In this document: one piece after another, positions 7,222 to 16,704 of the stretch
Layout: the number at the start of each line of letters is the position of its first letter
How positions within the stretch are numbered: position 1 is the first letter of the stretch
NCBI GenBank assembly: GCA_021845505.1
Contig: JAJZVU010000026.1
Location: forward strand, 1 to 53,140
Origin: Pseudomonadota bacterium
GTDB taxonomy: Bacteria; Pseudomonadota; Gammaproteobacteria; Burkholderiales; Burkholderiaceae_C
DNA: 53,140 nucleotides
Reading direction: 5' to 3'
The notes under the pieces: model-generated
What the model saw: the letters and a program-made list of their open reading frames with translations, nothing else
What the model was told of the DNA's origin: nothing
The model's database searches: none
Program-made: the position numbers and the translations under genes

Positions 7222-10200
7222 TCAGCGTGTCCAGGCACGCAGCCAGGCGTCGAGATGGTCCTCCATGATCCAGTCGGCGAGCACCTTGGCGCGCAGCGCG
7301 TCGCCCTGGGCGCGCAGCGCCTGGGGTTCGGCGACGGCATCGCGGATCGCCCGCACCCAGTCGCGGAAGCGGTTGGCCACCCGCACCACCGGGAAATCCC
7401 CCTGGTAGGGCGTGATGTCGGAGCAGATCACCGGGTAGCCCAGCACCCCGTATTCGAGCAGCCGCAGGTGGCTCTTGGCCTCGTTGAAGGCGTTGTTCTC
7501 CAGCGGGGCCACCGCCAGGTCGAGGTCCAGGCTGGCCAGCTTCGGTGCGTACTGGTCGAGCGGGACGCCGGGGTGGAATTCCTTGACCAGAGGCTTCAGC
7601 GCGTCGGGGCACAGCCCGAAGAACACCCAGTCCACCTCGGCGGCCGTCTCGCGCACCACGTCGACGATGAGCTCCAGGTCGCCGCTGTGGCCGATGCCCC
7701 CGGCCCAGCCCACGCGCAGGCGCTTGCGCTCGGCGCGCGCCGGCTGCAGCGACTTCCAGCGCGCGCCCTCGAGGCGGTTGGGGCACACCACCACCTCGTC
7801 GCTGAAGCCCGCATAGGCGCGCGCCAGCGGCTCGGTGGCGACCACCAGGCGGTTGCACAGCCCGGCCGCCTTGCGGAAGCGCTTGGCGATGTCCTTGTGG
7901 ATCTGCGCCTTGTGCACGCTCTTGAGCGGCAGGTTGGTGATCAGGTCGTCGATCTCGAACACCCGGAACGCCCTGCAATGCCGCGCGTGGCGCTCCAGCG
8001 CCTCGATCTGCGGCCATTCCATCTGGCGCTGCACCACCAGGCTGTCGGCGTCGATGCGCTGCATCTCGGCCGGCTCGAACAGCCGCATGGTCTCCCAGCC
8101 TTGCGCCGCGCCGCCGCGATTGAGCGCGCGCATCGGCGCGATGATCCGGTACTCGCCGCAGCCCTCGCGGTCGGCCGGATGCACGAGGATGCGCGGCCGC
8201 GGCCGCCAGTCCGGGTCCCAGGCCAGGCAGGGCTGGTCGTCGAACAGGAAGTCGGTGGTCAGCAGGCTCAGCTGGCGGTTGTACGCCGGGTCTCGCGCCA
8301 GCAGAGGCAGCCAGCGGTCGTACATCACCGCGCGCTCGGCAGCGAAGCGCTTCTGCTTGGCCTCGTCGGGTTGGGCCTCGACCTGTCCGCGCTGGCTGGC
8401 CGAGCCTTCGTGCAGCAGCAGCGCATACGGCGTGAACACCACGCGCAGCCCGGCCTGGCGCACCTTCAGGCACAAGTCGATGTCGCTGTACGACACCTTC
8501 AGCGCCTGTTCGTCGAGGCCCGCGACCTGCTCGTACACGGTCTTGCGCACCAGCAGGCACGCGCCGGTGACCGCCGACAGGTCCTGCACCAGTTGCGCAC
8601 GCCCGAAATAGCCGCGGTCCTCGGGCGGGCGGCCGATGAAGGGATGTTCGGCGGGCCCCCGGATTCCGAGGATGACCCCGGCATGCTGGATCTTGCCGTC
8701 CGGGAACAGCAGCTTGGCGCCGACGATGCCGACATCGGGCCGCACGGCATGGCTCATCATTTCGTCGAGCCAGTCCTCGTGCAGCGCGGCGGTGTCGTTG
8801 TTCAGCAGCAGCAGGTAGTCGCCGCGCGCGGCGCGCGCCGCGGCGTTGTTCATCGCCGAGAAATTGAACGCTCCCGGGTGGCGCAGCACACGCAGCCTGC
8901 CTCCCAGCTCGGTCTCGCGCGACTCGACCGCGTCGAGATAGCGGCAGGTGTCGGCGTCGTCGCTGTCGTTGTCGATGATCATGATCTCGTACGCCGGGTA
9001 CCGGGTCTTCTCGATCACCGATTCGATGCAGCGCTGCAGCAACGCGAGCTGGTTGCGAGTCGGCACCAGGATCGACACCAGTGGCCGGACTTCGGGCAGC
9101 GGCCAGCGCACGCGGAAAGCGGGCGGGAAGGGCCCGGGCTGCGCCTCGGCGGCGATGCCCAGCCGCCGGAAATGCGCCTGCAGCGCCGACTGGCCGGCGG
9201 CGAGGATCGCGGGTACGTCCTTGCGCGTGTGTCCCGAGCCCTGCGCCCGGTGGTACAGCACTTCGGCCACATGCCCGATCGCCGCTTCGCCCGCGCCGGT
9301 GCGCTCCAGGTGTTCCCAGGCGCGCAGCAGCAGGTCGTAGTCCTCGGCGCCCTCGAGCGCCGGGTCGAAGCCGCCGAGGGCTTCGAACAGCTCGCGGCGG
9401 ATCAGCAGCAGGCCGCCGACGTAGGGCAGGCTGCGCAGGTAGTCGAGGTTGAAATCGGGCTTGCAGTGCGGGTTGACGTGCTGACCCTCGGGCGTGAGGG
9501 CGTCCTCGTCGGTGTAGACGACCTGCCAATGCGGGTTGCGGGAAATCGCATGCGCCAGGCGGAACAGCGCGTCGGGCGCCAGGCGATCCCCGGCGTCGAT
9601 CAGGGCCACCCAGTCGGCCTGCGCCTGCAGCAACGCGGCGTTGGCCGCGGCGAGAGGATCCCCGCCAGCCGGGTCGATCGCCAGCGCCGTGCCCGGGCAC
9701 CACTGGGCCTCGATGCTGCGGTGGGTCGGTGTCGCATCGACGGTGGCGCTGACGAGTATGCCGACCGTGATGCGGCAATTCGCCAGGCCCTGCTGCGCCT
9801 CGATGGCCTGCTGTGCCCACTCGCGCTCGCGCGGCAGCCAGCGTTCGGACGGCATCCATGGCGTGCGGGCACGCTGCGCGTGGGCGAGGATGGTGCCGGA
9901 CGTGTCGGCGACGTCCAGGCCGGCCTTGAGCGTGCTGGCGACGAAAAGCCGCTCGATCGCGTGCGCCAGGGTGCCGTCGGTCTGCCCGGCCTCGGCCTCG
10001 AACGCGCCGTCCAGGTCCAGCGCCAGCAGCGGCGCCAAGGCCTGCGGCCGACACCAGAACATCGATCCGGCGAAATAAAGGTCCCGCTCCGCGTCGCTGA
10101 CGACGCCCATGCGGTTGCGCAGTTCGTCGACGCGTTGCAGGTTGGCATCGTCGCCGCGCAGCACGAAGCCCCTGGGGCCCACCAGGCCGAGCTGCGGCTG

Positions 10201-11565
10201 GCGCGCGAACTGCTCGATGACCTGCTGCGCATGGCCGAACAGTTCGTCGAGCAGTTCACGCCGCCAGCGGTCTCCATCGCCGTGGGCGATGAACGGGATG
10301 GCGATGCGTCCCTTGAGTTCGCGCAAATGGGGCGACTTCTTGCCGTGCACCAGCAGCACCTGCGCATAGGCCGCCTTCTGCACGACCCGGCGCATCAGCG
10401 CCAGGCGTGGCGCGATGTCGCGCCCGCGGTTCTCGACTTCGACGATGGCCGCGTGCGGGAACTCCGCGAGGATGGCGTCGCGCGCGGCCAGCGCGTGCGG
10501 CGTGAGCGACACATACAGGTCGGCCGCGGTCGGCAGGCCACGCAGCGCGTGCGCGAATTCCGGCCACAGATCGGGGTAGTGCAGATGCAGCACGACCGCG
10601 GACGCCGGTGTGCTCGGCGCGGCGGCCTGTGCAGCGCCGCCGCGGAAGTGGGACTGCACTTCCCGGACGAAGGACTGTGCCGACTGGCGCGTGCGCTCCT
10701 CGTCGGCGCGCATCGTGTCGACCAGCTGCTGGCGCGTGCGCCGGGCGTAGTCGAGGTCGTCGAAGCCGTAGGCGATGCCATAGCGGTCGACCGGGTCGGG
10801 CAGCCATTGCTCCTTGCCGACGCCGTCGAGCGGGACGACCACCGAGTCGCAACCCGCGATCGCCGCCAGCCGCGAGTACAGCGTATGGGTGTCGTAGCTG
10901 ACGAAGGTCTTCACCGACTGGAAGATCCGCGCGACCTCGGCGTGGGGCTTGCCGTCGATCAACGTGGCTTCGCGCAGTTCCGCAGCGACCAGCCGATCGC
11001 GCCCCTTGCGCAGGCAATAGGCGACTCCCGAGCGGGCTCGCGGTTCGTCCTCCGGGCGCAGGTAGTAGAGCGCGAACGGCGTGTGGGTGATGCGCAGGAA
11101 CTCGCTTGCGGTTCGCGAGCCCGGGTAGTGGAAATCGCCGAAGTAACTGCCGAACCGGAAGTACAGCTCGCCCGGCCCATAGAACACCTTGCCGGAATGG
11201 AAGCCCGGGTTGTGCAGGAACCAGCGGACCACGTGCCGGGCACCCAGCGGGTTGCCGAAGACGATTTCGGGATAGACGACGACCACGTCGTCGGGAGCCT
11301 TGAAACGCGGGTTCGCGGGGATGACCGGCGACGCGATCTCGGGGTTCACGCGGTACGTCGCCGGGTTGGCGATGTCGTACATGTTGCGTATGTACGCGCC
11401 GACTTCCTCGATATTGTGGAAATGCAGGTCGAAGCTCGGGATCAACGGGTACAAAAAGGCCTGCTCACCGATCTGGTTGAGGACGTGGCACAGTTTGTGG
11501 AGCGCGATCGCTCCCCCGCTCGTTTCATCGTAGGACGGGGCGTAGACTATGAATGTGCGCTTCAT
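7222..11565 (-). CDS. Giant multidomain glycosyltransferase (RgpF-like, GT2, GT-B)
   Basis: 1447 residues, last gene of the sugar operon. Four blocks are visible. Residues 1-320 look like a GT-B-type N-terminal region (MKRTFIVYAPSYDETSGGAI). About 330-570 resembles the rhamnan synthesis RgpF family (LHLHYPDLW, NRGRDIAPRL, HGKKSPH). About 600-1080 is a GT2 arrangement with DAGDR, a Y-T-D-E-D site, then VSILVPTRNQ, DNDSDD and LLLNNDTA. About 1130-1447 is a second GT-B domain (HPADREGCGEYRI, VGWAGGIGHSGDLELI, RLLEYGVLGYPVICSD). It may build several linkages of one glycan. Acceptor and donor sugars cannot be read from sequence. No transmembrane segment is obvious, so it is probably cytoplasmic. 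Confidence 0.85.
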   Translation of the reverse strand: MKRTFIVYAPSYDETSGGAIALHKLCHVLNQIGEQAFLYPLIPSFDLHFHNIEEVGAYIRNMYDIANPATYRVNPEIASPVIPANPRFKAPDDVVVVYPEIVFGNPLGARHVVRWFLHNPGFHSGKVFYGPGELYFRFGSYFGDFHYPGSRTASEFLRITHTPFALYYLRPEDEPRARSGVAYCLRKGRDRLVAAELREATLIDGKPHAEVARIFQSVKTFVSYDTHTLYSRLAAIAGCDSVVVPLDGVGKEQWLPDPVDRYGIAYGFDDLDYARRTRQQLVDTMRADEERTRQSAQSFVREVQSHFRGGAAQAAAPSTPASAVVLHLHYPDLWPEFAHALRGLPTAADLYVSLTPHALAARDAILAEFPHAAIVEVENRGRDIAPRLALMRRVVQKAAYAQVLLVHGKKSPHLRELKGRIAIPFIAHGDGDRWRRELLDELFGHAQQVIEQFARQPQLGLVGPRGFVLRGDDANLQRVDELRNRMGVVSDAERDLYFAGSMFWCRPQALAPLLALDLDGAFEAEAGQTDGTLAHAIERLFVASTLKAGLDVADTSGTILAHAQRARTPWMPSERWLPREREWAQQAIEAQQGLANCRITVGILVSATVDATPTHRSIEAQWCPGTALAIDPAGGDPLAAANAALLQAQADWVALIDAGDRLAPDALFRLAHAISRNPHWQVVYTDEDALTPEGQHVNPHCKPDFNLDYLRSLPYVGGLLLIRRELFEALGGFDPALEGAEDYDLLLRAWEHLERTGAGEAAIGHVAEVLYHRAQGSGHTRKDVPAILAAGQSALQAHFRRLGIAAEAQPGPFPPAFRVRWPLPEVRPLVSILVPTRNQLALLQRCIESVIEKTRYPAYEIMIIDNDSDDADTCRYLDAVESRETELGGRLRVLRHPGAFNFSAMNNAAARAARGDYLLLLNNDTAALHEDWLDEMMSHAVRPDVGIVGAKLLFPDGKIQHAGVILGIRGPAEHPFIGRPPEDRGYFGRAQLVQDLSAVTGACLLVRKTVYEQVAGLDEQALKVSYSDIDLCLKVRQAGLRVVFTPYALLLHEGSASQRGQVEAQPDEAKQKRFAAERAVMYDRWLPLLARDPAYNRQLSLLTTDFLFDDQPCLAWDPDWRPRPRILVHPADREGCGEYRIIAPMRALNRGGAAQGWETMRLFEPAEMQRIDADSLVVQRQMEWPQIEALERHARHCRAFRVFEIDDLITNLPLKSVHKAQIHKDIAKRFRKAAGLCNRLVVATEPLARAYAGFSDEVVVCPNRLEGARWKSLQPARAERKRLRVGWAGGIGHSGDLELIVDVVRETAAEVDWVFFGLCPDALKPLVKEFHPGVPLDQYAPKLASLDLDLAVAPLENNAFNEAKSHLRLLEYGVLGYPVICSDITPYQGDFPVVRVANRFRDWVRAIRDAVAEPQALRAQGDALRAKVLADWIMEDHLDAWLRAWTR

Positions 11566-11686
11566 GGGATGTTTCCGTCACGCCGAGCGTGGGTAGCGTC
11601 GAACCAGGGTGCGAATGGGGTGATGCCGCGGGCCGGGTTGATTCCGGCCAGCGGCGGGCGGCGAGCGCATCGAGGAGATCCCCGAT

Positions 11687-12613
11687 TCAGTCGCTCGCCA
11701 GCGTGTTCCTGTACCAGTCCACATAGCGTGCGATGCCCTCCGACAGTCCGATGCGGGCTTTCCAGCCCAGTAGCCGCTCGGCCTTGCAGCAGTCCAGCAC
11801 GACCGCGGGGACATCGAATCTGCGGCCAGGCTTGTAGACCACATCCGGCGCGGTCCCGGTGGCCCGGGCGACCAGGTCGATCAGCGCGTTCAGCGTGGTT
11901 CCCTGACCGCCGCCGGCGTTGAACACCCCACGGTGCGAAGAGGCCAGCGCCTGGGTTGCCAGCAGCGCAAGGTCCTCGACATGGAAATAGTCGCGCACGA
12001 TGCCCCCGTCGCCCCACACCTCGATCGGCCGCCCGCCCAGCGCCTGATGGACGAAGTGGGCGATGGCTCCCTGGCCCCTGGAGGGAAGCTGCCCCGGACC
12101 ATACGGGTTGGCGGCGCGCAGGATGACGTGGCGCAGGCCGTGCAGATGGTCGTAGAGCGCCAGGTACTTCTCGATGCTCAGTTTGGCCACGCCATAGGCG
12201 CAGGTCGGATCGGTGGCATGGGACTCGCTCATCGTGGGCGCCCTGGGCTGGCCGTAGACCGTACCGCCCGACGACATGAACAGGATGTCCGCGACGCGGT
12301 GCCTGACGCACAGCTCGAGCAAGGCGAGCGTCTGCACGACGTTGCTGTGATAGTCGAAACGCATGTCCTCGTTCGACGACTGGGGCAAGGTCGTCGACAC
12401 GAGGTGCACCACTTGGGCCACCCGGTGCTCCACGATCGCACGCTCGAGCCCTGCGACGTCGGCGAAATCGCCCCGCACCTGGGCGATCCGATGCGTCGAG
12501 GCGTCGGCATCGGCATGGCGGTCATAGACCACGACGCGTGATCCTGCGGCTTCGAGAGCGCGCACGACATGGCGGCCGATGAAGCCGCGCCCACCGATCA
12601 CCAGAGTGCTCAT
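11687..12613 (-). CDS. NAD-dependent nucleotide-sugar epimerase/dehydratase
   Basis: 308 residues of the extended SDR family, related to UDP-glucose 4-epimerase. It has a GGRGFIG nucleotide-binding loop at residues 7-13, a Ser pair in FMSSGGTVYG and the catalytic YGVAK. Sugar-nucleotide binding is suggested by RAANPYGPGQ and VRDYFHVEDLA. It would convert an activated sugar for the island; the exact substrate is not evident. It lies 42 bases after the upstream SDR gene and 121 bases before the giant glycosyltransferase. Confidence 0.85.
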   Translation of the reverse strand: MSTLVIGGRGFIGRHVVRALEAAGSRVVVYDRHADADASTHRIAQVRGDFADVAGLERAIVEHRVAQVVHLVSTTLPQSSNEDMRFDYHSNVVQTLALLELCVRHRVADILFMSSGGTVYGQPRAPTMSESHATDPTCAYGVAKLSIEKYLALYDHLHGLRHVILRAANPYGPGQLPSRGQGAIAHFVHQALGGRPIEVWGDGGIVRDYFHVEDLALLATQALASSHRGVFNAGGGQGTTLNALIDLVARATGTAPDVVYKPGRRFDVPAVVLDCCKAERLLGWKARIGLSEGIARYVDWYRNTLASD

Positions 12614-12655
12614 TCGATGCCTCCGGCGGCGCCGGCGAGGTGCGCGGCGCCCACG

Positions 12656-13426
12656 TCAACGAGCCGAGTAGCCGCCATCGACGGGAAGGATCGCGCCCGT
12701 GATGAAGTCGCTGGCGGGCGAGGCCAGGAAAACGGTGGCGCCCTTGAGGTCGTCGGGCTTTCCCCAGCGCTTGGCCGGTGTGCGCAGAAGAACTTCGGCG
12801 CTGCGAGTCTCATCGCCGATCAGGGCGGTATTCAGGCGGGTGTCGAAATATCCGGGTGCGATGGCGTTCACACAGATCCCCTTGGCGGCCCAATCGTTCG
12901 ACAGCGCCTTGGTCAATTGCGCGACACCGCCCTTGGAGGCGACGTAGGCAGGAATGGTGATGCCGCCGAAGAAACTCATCACCGAGGCGACGTTGATGAT
13001 CTTCCCGCGGCCCAGGGAAATCATGCCCCGGGCGACCCGCTGGCAATACAGGAAGGTCGCGGTGAGGTTGATGGCCAGCACGTCGTCCCAGTCGTCCCGC
13101 GAAAAGACCTCGCTCGCCGCCCGCCGCTGGATCCCCGCCGCGTTGACCAGGATGTCCAGCGGCCCCCGCAGCAGCCGCTCGGACTCGTCGACCGATCGGT
13201 CGATGGCATCGCGATCGCGCACGTCGACGCGCAGCGCGTGCGCGTCGGCGCCGTTTTCGCGCAGCCTGGCCGTCAGCTCATCGACCCGCGGGTCGATGTC
13301 GACGGCCACGGCCGCCGCGCCCGCCTCGAGAAGCCCCTGGAGCATGGCCAGCCCGAGGTCGCCGCCGCCGCCCACGACCAGGGCGCGCCTGCCTGCCAGA
13401 TCGAACAGATGCATGTCGTGGTTCAT
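12656..13426 (-). CDS. Short-chain dehydrogenase/reductase (gluconate/KduD-like)
   Basis: 256 residues of the classical SDR family. It has a GGGGDLG cofactor loop, an NAAG motif, the active-site Ser in NVASVMSFFGG and Tyr-Lys in YVASK, and the PVDGG end. Its look is closest to 2-deoxy-D-gluconate 3-dehydrogenase and related sugar oxidoreductases. The ATG overlaps the stop of the next SDR gene upstream (ATGA), showing tight coupling. It may oxidise or reduce a sugar intermediate, possibly with the neighbouring SMP-30 hydrolase. Confidence 0.85.
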   Translation of the reverse strand: MNHDMHLFDLAGRRALVVGGGGDLGLAMLQGLLEAGAAAVAVDIDPRVDELTARLRENGADAHALRVDVRDRDAIDRSVDESERLLRGPLDILVNAAGIQRRAASEVFSRDDWDDVLAINLTATFLYCQRVARGMISLGRGKIINVASVMSFFGGITIPAYVASKGGVAQLTKALSNDWAAKGICVNAIAPGYFDTRLNTALIGDETRSAEVLLRTPAKRWGKPDDLKGATVFLASPASDFITGAILPVDGGYSAR

Positions 13427-14184
13427 CCCATGAAGAGTCCGCCGTTGACGTCGAGCACCGCGCCGGTGGTGAAGCTCGACTCCAGGCTCGCGAAATAGCA
13501 GGCCGCCAGCGCGACCTCCTCGGGTGTTCCGATACGCCCGAGCGGAAATCGGCTGAGCAGTTGCCTGTGCGTCTCCGGGTCACGCGAACGGGACATGTCC
13601 GACTCGATCGTTCCGGGCGCCACGCAATTGACGGTGATCCCGTCCTGCGCCAGCTTGCGCGCCAGTCCGTAGGTGAGGGCGATCATCCCGCCCTTCGAAG
13701 CCGTGTACGGCATGCCGTTGGCATAGCCGCCCATGCGGCCCGCATTCGACGAGATGTTGATGATGCGCGGGGCACGCGCTTCGCGCAGGTAGGGCAGGCA
13801 CTTTTGCGCCATGAAGAACGAAGCCTTGAGATTCACGTCCAGCACCCGATCCCAGGTCTCCTCGTCGGTCTGCTCGACCGGGTCGAGGTCGAGTACCCCG
13901 GCGCAGTTCACCAGGATGTCGATCGAGCCGTGGTGAGCGTGCACCGCACGCAGGACCGGCTCGATGCATGCCAGATCCGACAGATCGCACGGCCAGATCG
14001 ATGCGGCGAGCCCGGCGTCCTGGAAACGCTGCTGGGCGCGCCCCAACCTGGCCGGGTTCGACGCCAGCAGGGCGACCCCGAGGCCGGCCTGGGCGAACTT
14101 CAAGCCGATGGCCGAGCCGATGCTGCCCGAGCCTCCGGTGACGATCGCCACCCGCTGGCCGAAGGTGAAAAGCTGCTGCGTCAT
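13423..14184 (-). CDS. Short-chain dehydrogenase/reductase (FabG-like)
   Basis: 253 residues of the classical SDR family. It has a TGGSGSIG cofactor loop at about residues 16-23, an NCAG motif, the active site SSNAGRMGG...YTASK, and a C-terminal VNGG. The frame is open upstream, but the ATG at 14184 places the Rossmann loop at the normal position and overlaps the ATP-grasp stop as ATGA. Both ends of the gene overlap neighbours by 4 bases. The substrate is unknown; context suggests a sugar or acyl group added to the glycan. Confidence 0.85.
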   Translation of the reverse strand: MTQQLFTFGQRVAIVTGGSGSIGSAIGLKFAQAGLGVALLASNPARLGRAQQRFQDAGLAASIWPCDLSDLACIEPVLRAVHAHHGSIDILVNCAGVLDLDPVEQTDEETWDRVLDVNLKASFFMAQKCLPYLREARAPRIINISSNAGRMGGYANGMPYTASKGGMIALTYGLARKLAQDGITVNCVAPGTIESDMSRSRDPETHRQLLSRFPLGRIGTPEEVALAACYFASLESSFTTGAVLDVNGGLFMG

Positions 14185-15464
14185 GGCTTCGTGGCCGGGT
14201 TGTACATGGCGAGCAGCATATCTTCGCCGTGTTCGTCGACGACCGAAAGATGGTCGCGGATGAAGCGGACCCGCTCGAGGCTGGCCTCGCGGGTCGGGGC
14301 CATGGTGTAGATGCGTGCCAGAACCTGGCGCTCGGTGCCGGTCATCTCCGGCGTGACCAGGTCGCCCTCGCGCAGCCGTTGCAGCACGGTCAACGTGCCG
14401 GGATGCTCGGCGATGCTCCGCAGCCCGCGCACCCGACCGATCCGGCCTGCGCGCAGCAGCGCCCAGACCGTGGTCGCATGGTGTCCCTTGAAACGCGGAT
14501 CGTTGACCTCGCCGAAGGCGCCTCGATACATGGTTCCGGTCATCGCCAGATCGATCAGCATTTCCCGCTGGTCGAACCCCTGCAAGTGCCTGAGATAGAG
14601 ATGCGGGGCCTCGCCCTGCAGCCGGAATCCCGGGTCGTAGGCGTAGAAGCCGTCGGTGTCGACGAAGAACTGGATCAGCAGGACGGCGTTGCGGATTTGC
14701 AGATCGGCGAACATGCGCAGCAGGGACGGGTGTACCGTCCGCAGGAAGCGGTCGAGGTGCCGGCTCGGGTACTCGGCCGCGATGCATACCGGGCTACCCC
14801 CCTGGTCCGCGGCCTTGTGGCGATCGGCGGCGGCCGAGAGGTACGCCTGTCCGTCGACGAAGGTGTAATAGGCGAACATGTCGTCGCAGTCCATGAAGCG
14901 CTCGATCACCAGCTGCTTGCGCGGCGATGCGGCCAGCGCGAGCGCGACACCCGCGGCGAATTCGCCGGCATTGCGGCAGACGGAGACGCCGACGCCTGCG
15001 CCGCAGTCCGTGGGCTTGACCACGACCGGGTAGGGCAGCGACGCCACCGCGCGCGCGTCGGCCGGGTCGACGTCGAATGTCGGAGTGGTGGGAATGCCGT
15101 GCCGGCGGCAGGCGTCGATGAATCCCGATTTCGACGTCAGCGCGGCCACGCTGCGCGGGTTGGCGTAGCACGGCATGCCGTGCCGGTCGCACAACTGCTG
15201 GTAGTAGGGGACGAGCGGGTCGGCTACGCCCACCAGGATGCCGGTGATGTGCTCGCCGGCGATCACGGTGTCGATCGCGGCAAAATCCTTGACGTCCAAG
15301 TCGTATGCACGCCGCGCATGACGCTTGGCCGGCGCTCCCGGGTAGGGGTCGACCACGACGGTGCGCAGCCCCATCGTATTGGCGACGTCGACGATGGCCC
15401 CCGTCTCCGGATTGCCGCCGAGGATCAGGATGCTTCGCTCCTGCGCATGATCCCGTGGACTCAT
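14181..15464 (-). CDS. ATP-grasp carboxylate-amine ligase-like enzyme
   Basis: 427 residues. The N-terminal pre-ATP-grasp Rossmann part (ILILGGNPETGAIVDVAN) is followed by an ATP-grasp region (TSKSGFIDACRRHGIPTTPT, YPVVVKPTDCGAGVGV, QLVIERFMD, then FYAYDPGFRLQG). Such enzymes join a carboxylate to an amine or thiol using ATP, as CarB, PurT or LysX do. In this operon, next to a sugar aminotransferase, it may acylate an amino sugar with an amino acid or other acid. The ATG at 15464 overlaps the GT2 stop. The exact reaction cannot be stated from sequence. Confidence 0.8.
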   Translation of the reverse strand: MSPRDHAQERSILILGGNPETGAIVDVANTMGLRTVVVDPYPGAPAKRHARRAYDLDVKDFAAIDTVIAGEHITGILVGVADPLVPYYQQLCDRHGMPCYANPRSVAALTSKSGFIDACRRHGIPTTPTFDVDPADARAVASLPYPVVVKPTDCGAGVGVSVCRNAGEFAAGVALALAASPRKQLVIERFMDCDDMFAYYTFVDGQAYLSAAADRHKAADQGGSPVCIAAEYPSRHLDRFLRTVHPSLLRMFADLQIRNAVLLIQFFVDTDGFYAYDPGFRLQGEAPHLYLRHLQGFDQREMLIDLAMTGTMYRGAFGEVNDPRFKGHHATTVWALLRAGRIGRVRGLRSIAEHPGTLTVLQRLREGDLVTPEMTGTERQVLARIYTMAPTREASLERVRFIRDHLSVVDEHGEDMLLAMYNPATKP

Positions 15465-16702
15465 GATCGCGGCCCCCGCGGCAGGAAGGTGATGGGGTCG
15501 AATCCATTGGATTCGATGAACGACGCGAATCCCATGCGCGGCGGAACCACGCGACGGATCCTGTCCTGGGGAAGGCCGTGGCGGACGAACAGCGCGGCAA
15601 CCTCGGCGTGGACTGCGGGATCGAAGGAAGCCAGCACAAGCCAGTCGAAGTCCGTACCGGCAAGCGCGGAGGGGTCTTCGACGTCCATCTTGAGGAGGCG
15701 GTTCTCGCGGAAATCGCGATCGAACCAGCCGACGCAACGCAGTTCGGGGTTGTCGCGCAGCTGCCTGTAGACATGCTGGCCGAACGATCCCGAGTTGTAG
15801 AGCGCGATTCTGGAGCCGGGCTCGAGTTCGCCGAACGGTTGGTAGTCGCGGTAGCGCAGCGGATCTCCCAGATAGGCGCCATGGCGAATGATGAGCAGTG
15901 CGCACAGGTAGGCCTGCAACTGCCGAAGGAATGCGTAGCGCGTGTCCTGGCGAGCGCCCAGCGCCTGCGCCATGTAGCCGAACCCGCGTGACATCCGCGT
16001 GGCCTCGGCATGCGTGAACCCCTTGGCCTGGAGAATGGAGTTGGGCCGGTGGCGGTAGTTGTAGAGCGTGAGGTCGCTGAGGTAGATCGACTTCGCTGCG
16101 AGGATCGCCGGGTAGACCAGCGCGGCATCCTCGCCGAAGGTGATCTCATCGGGCACGCGCTGCTGCAGTGCGTCGATCAGGCTGCGTCTGTACAGCTTGC
16201 CCCAGGAATAGGTCCGGATGCCGTGCTGGAAGAAATCGCCCGCCTGGATCATCGCGGGCAGCACCTGCTCCTGCATGCGCAGTGCCGGATAAAGGCCGGT
16301 GGGCAGCGCGTTGTGGGCATATGAGAAATTCCCGAGAAACTCCCGCTTGTGGCCGCCGATGACCATGTCCACGTCGTGGCGCCGGGCCAGATCGTGATAG
16401 GCCTCCAGGCAACCCGCATCGAGCCAGTCATCGCCGTCCACGTAGAACGCATAGTCTCCGCTGGCGTGGGCGAGGCCGGCCTTGCGGGCGCTGACCAGGC
16501 CCCCGTTGGGCTTCGCGATCACCTGGACCCGGGAATCGGCCTTTCGAAAGAACTCGCAGATTTCCAGGGCCGCGTCGGTCGAGCCGTCGTCGACCAGGAT
16601 GATCTCCAGGTTCCGATACGTCTGTTCGACGAGGCTCTGCACGCATTGGTACAGATAGGCAGCCAGGTCGTAGATCGGAACGATGACGGAAATGCGGTCC
16701 AT
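15461..16702 (-). CDS. GT2 family glycosyltransferase with C-terminal nucleotide-binding-like domain
   Basis: 413 residues. The first 250 residues are a GT-A/GT2 domain: ISVIVPIYDLAAYL, LVDDGSTD, the KPNGGLVSARKAGL loop and YVDGDDWL as the DxD metal site. From about residue 290 there is a second part (RIALYNSGSFGQHVYRQL, CVGWFDRDF) that resembles the Rossmann-like tail found on some polysaccharide GT2 enzymes. It would transfer a sugar onto flagellin or a lipid carrier. The start at 16702 is 2 bases from the SMP-30 stop. Confidence 0.87.
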   Translation of the reverse strand: MDRISVIVPIYDLAAYLYQCVQSLVEQTYRNLEIILVDDGSTDAALEICEFFRKADSRVQVIAKPNGGLVSARKAGLAHASGDYAFYVDGDDWLDAGCLEAYHDLARRHDVDMVIGGHKREFLGNFSYAHNALPTGLYPALRMQEQVLPAMIQAGDFFQHGIRTYSWGKLYRRSLIDALQQRVPDEITFGEDAALVYPAILAAKSIYLSDLTLYNYRHRPNSILQAKGFTHAEATRMSRGFGYMAQALGARQDTRYAFLRQLQAYLCALLIIRHGAYLGDPLRYRDYQPFGELEPGSRIALYNSGSFGQHVYRQLRDNPELRCVGWFDRDFRENRLLKMDVEDPSALAGTDFDWLVLASFDPAVHAEVAALFVRHGLPQDRIRRVVPPRMGFASFIESNGFDPITFLPRGPRS

Positions 16703-16704
16703 GG

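Noticed and set aside
7255-11922. Plus-strand open frame of about 1555 codons opposite the giant glycosyltransferase
   Set aside because: Antisense shadow produced by GC-rich codon use. The minus-strand frame has recognisable glycosyltransferase motifs; the plus frame has none.
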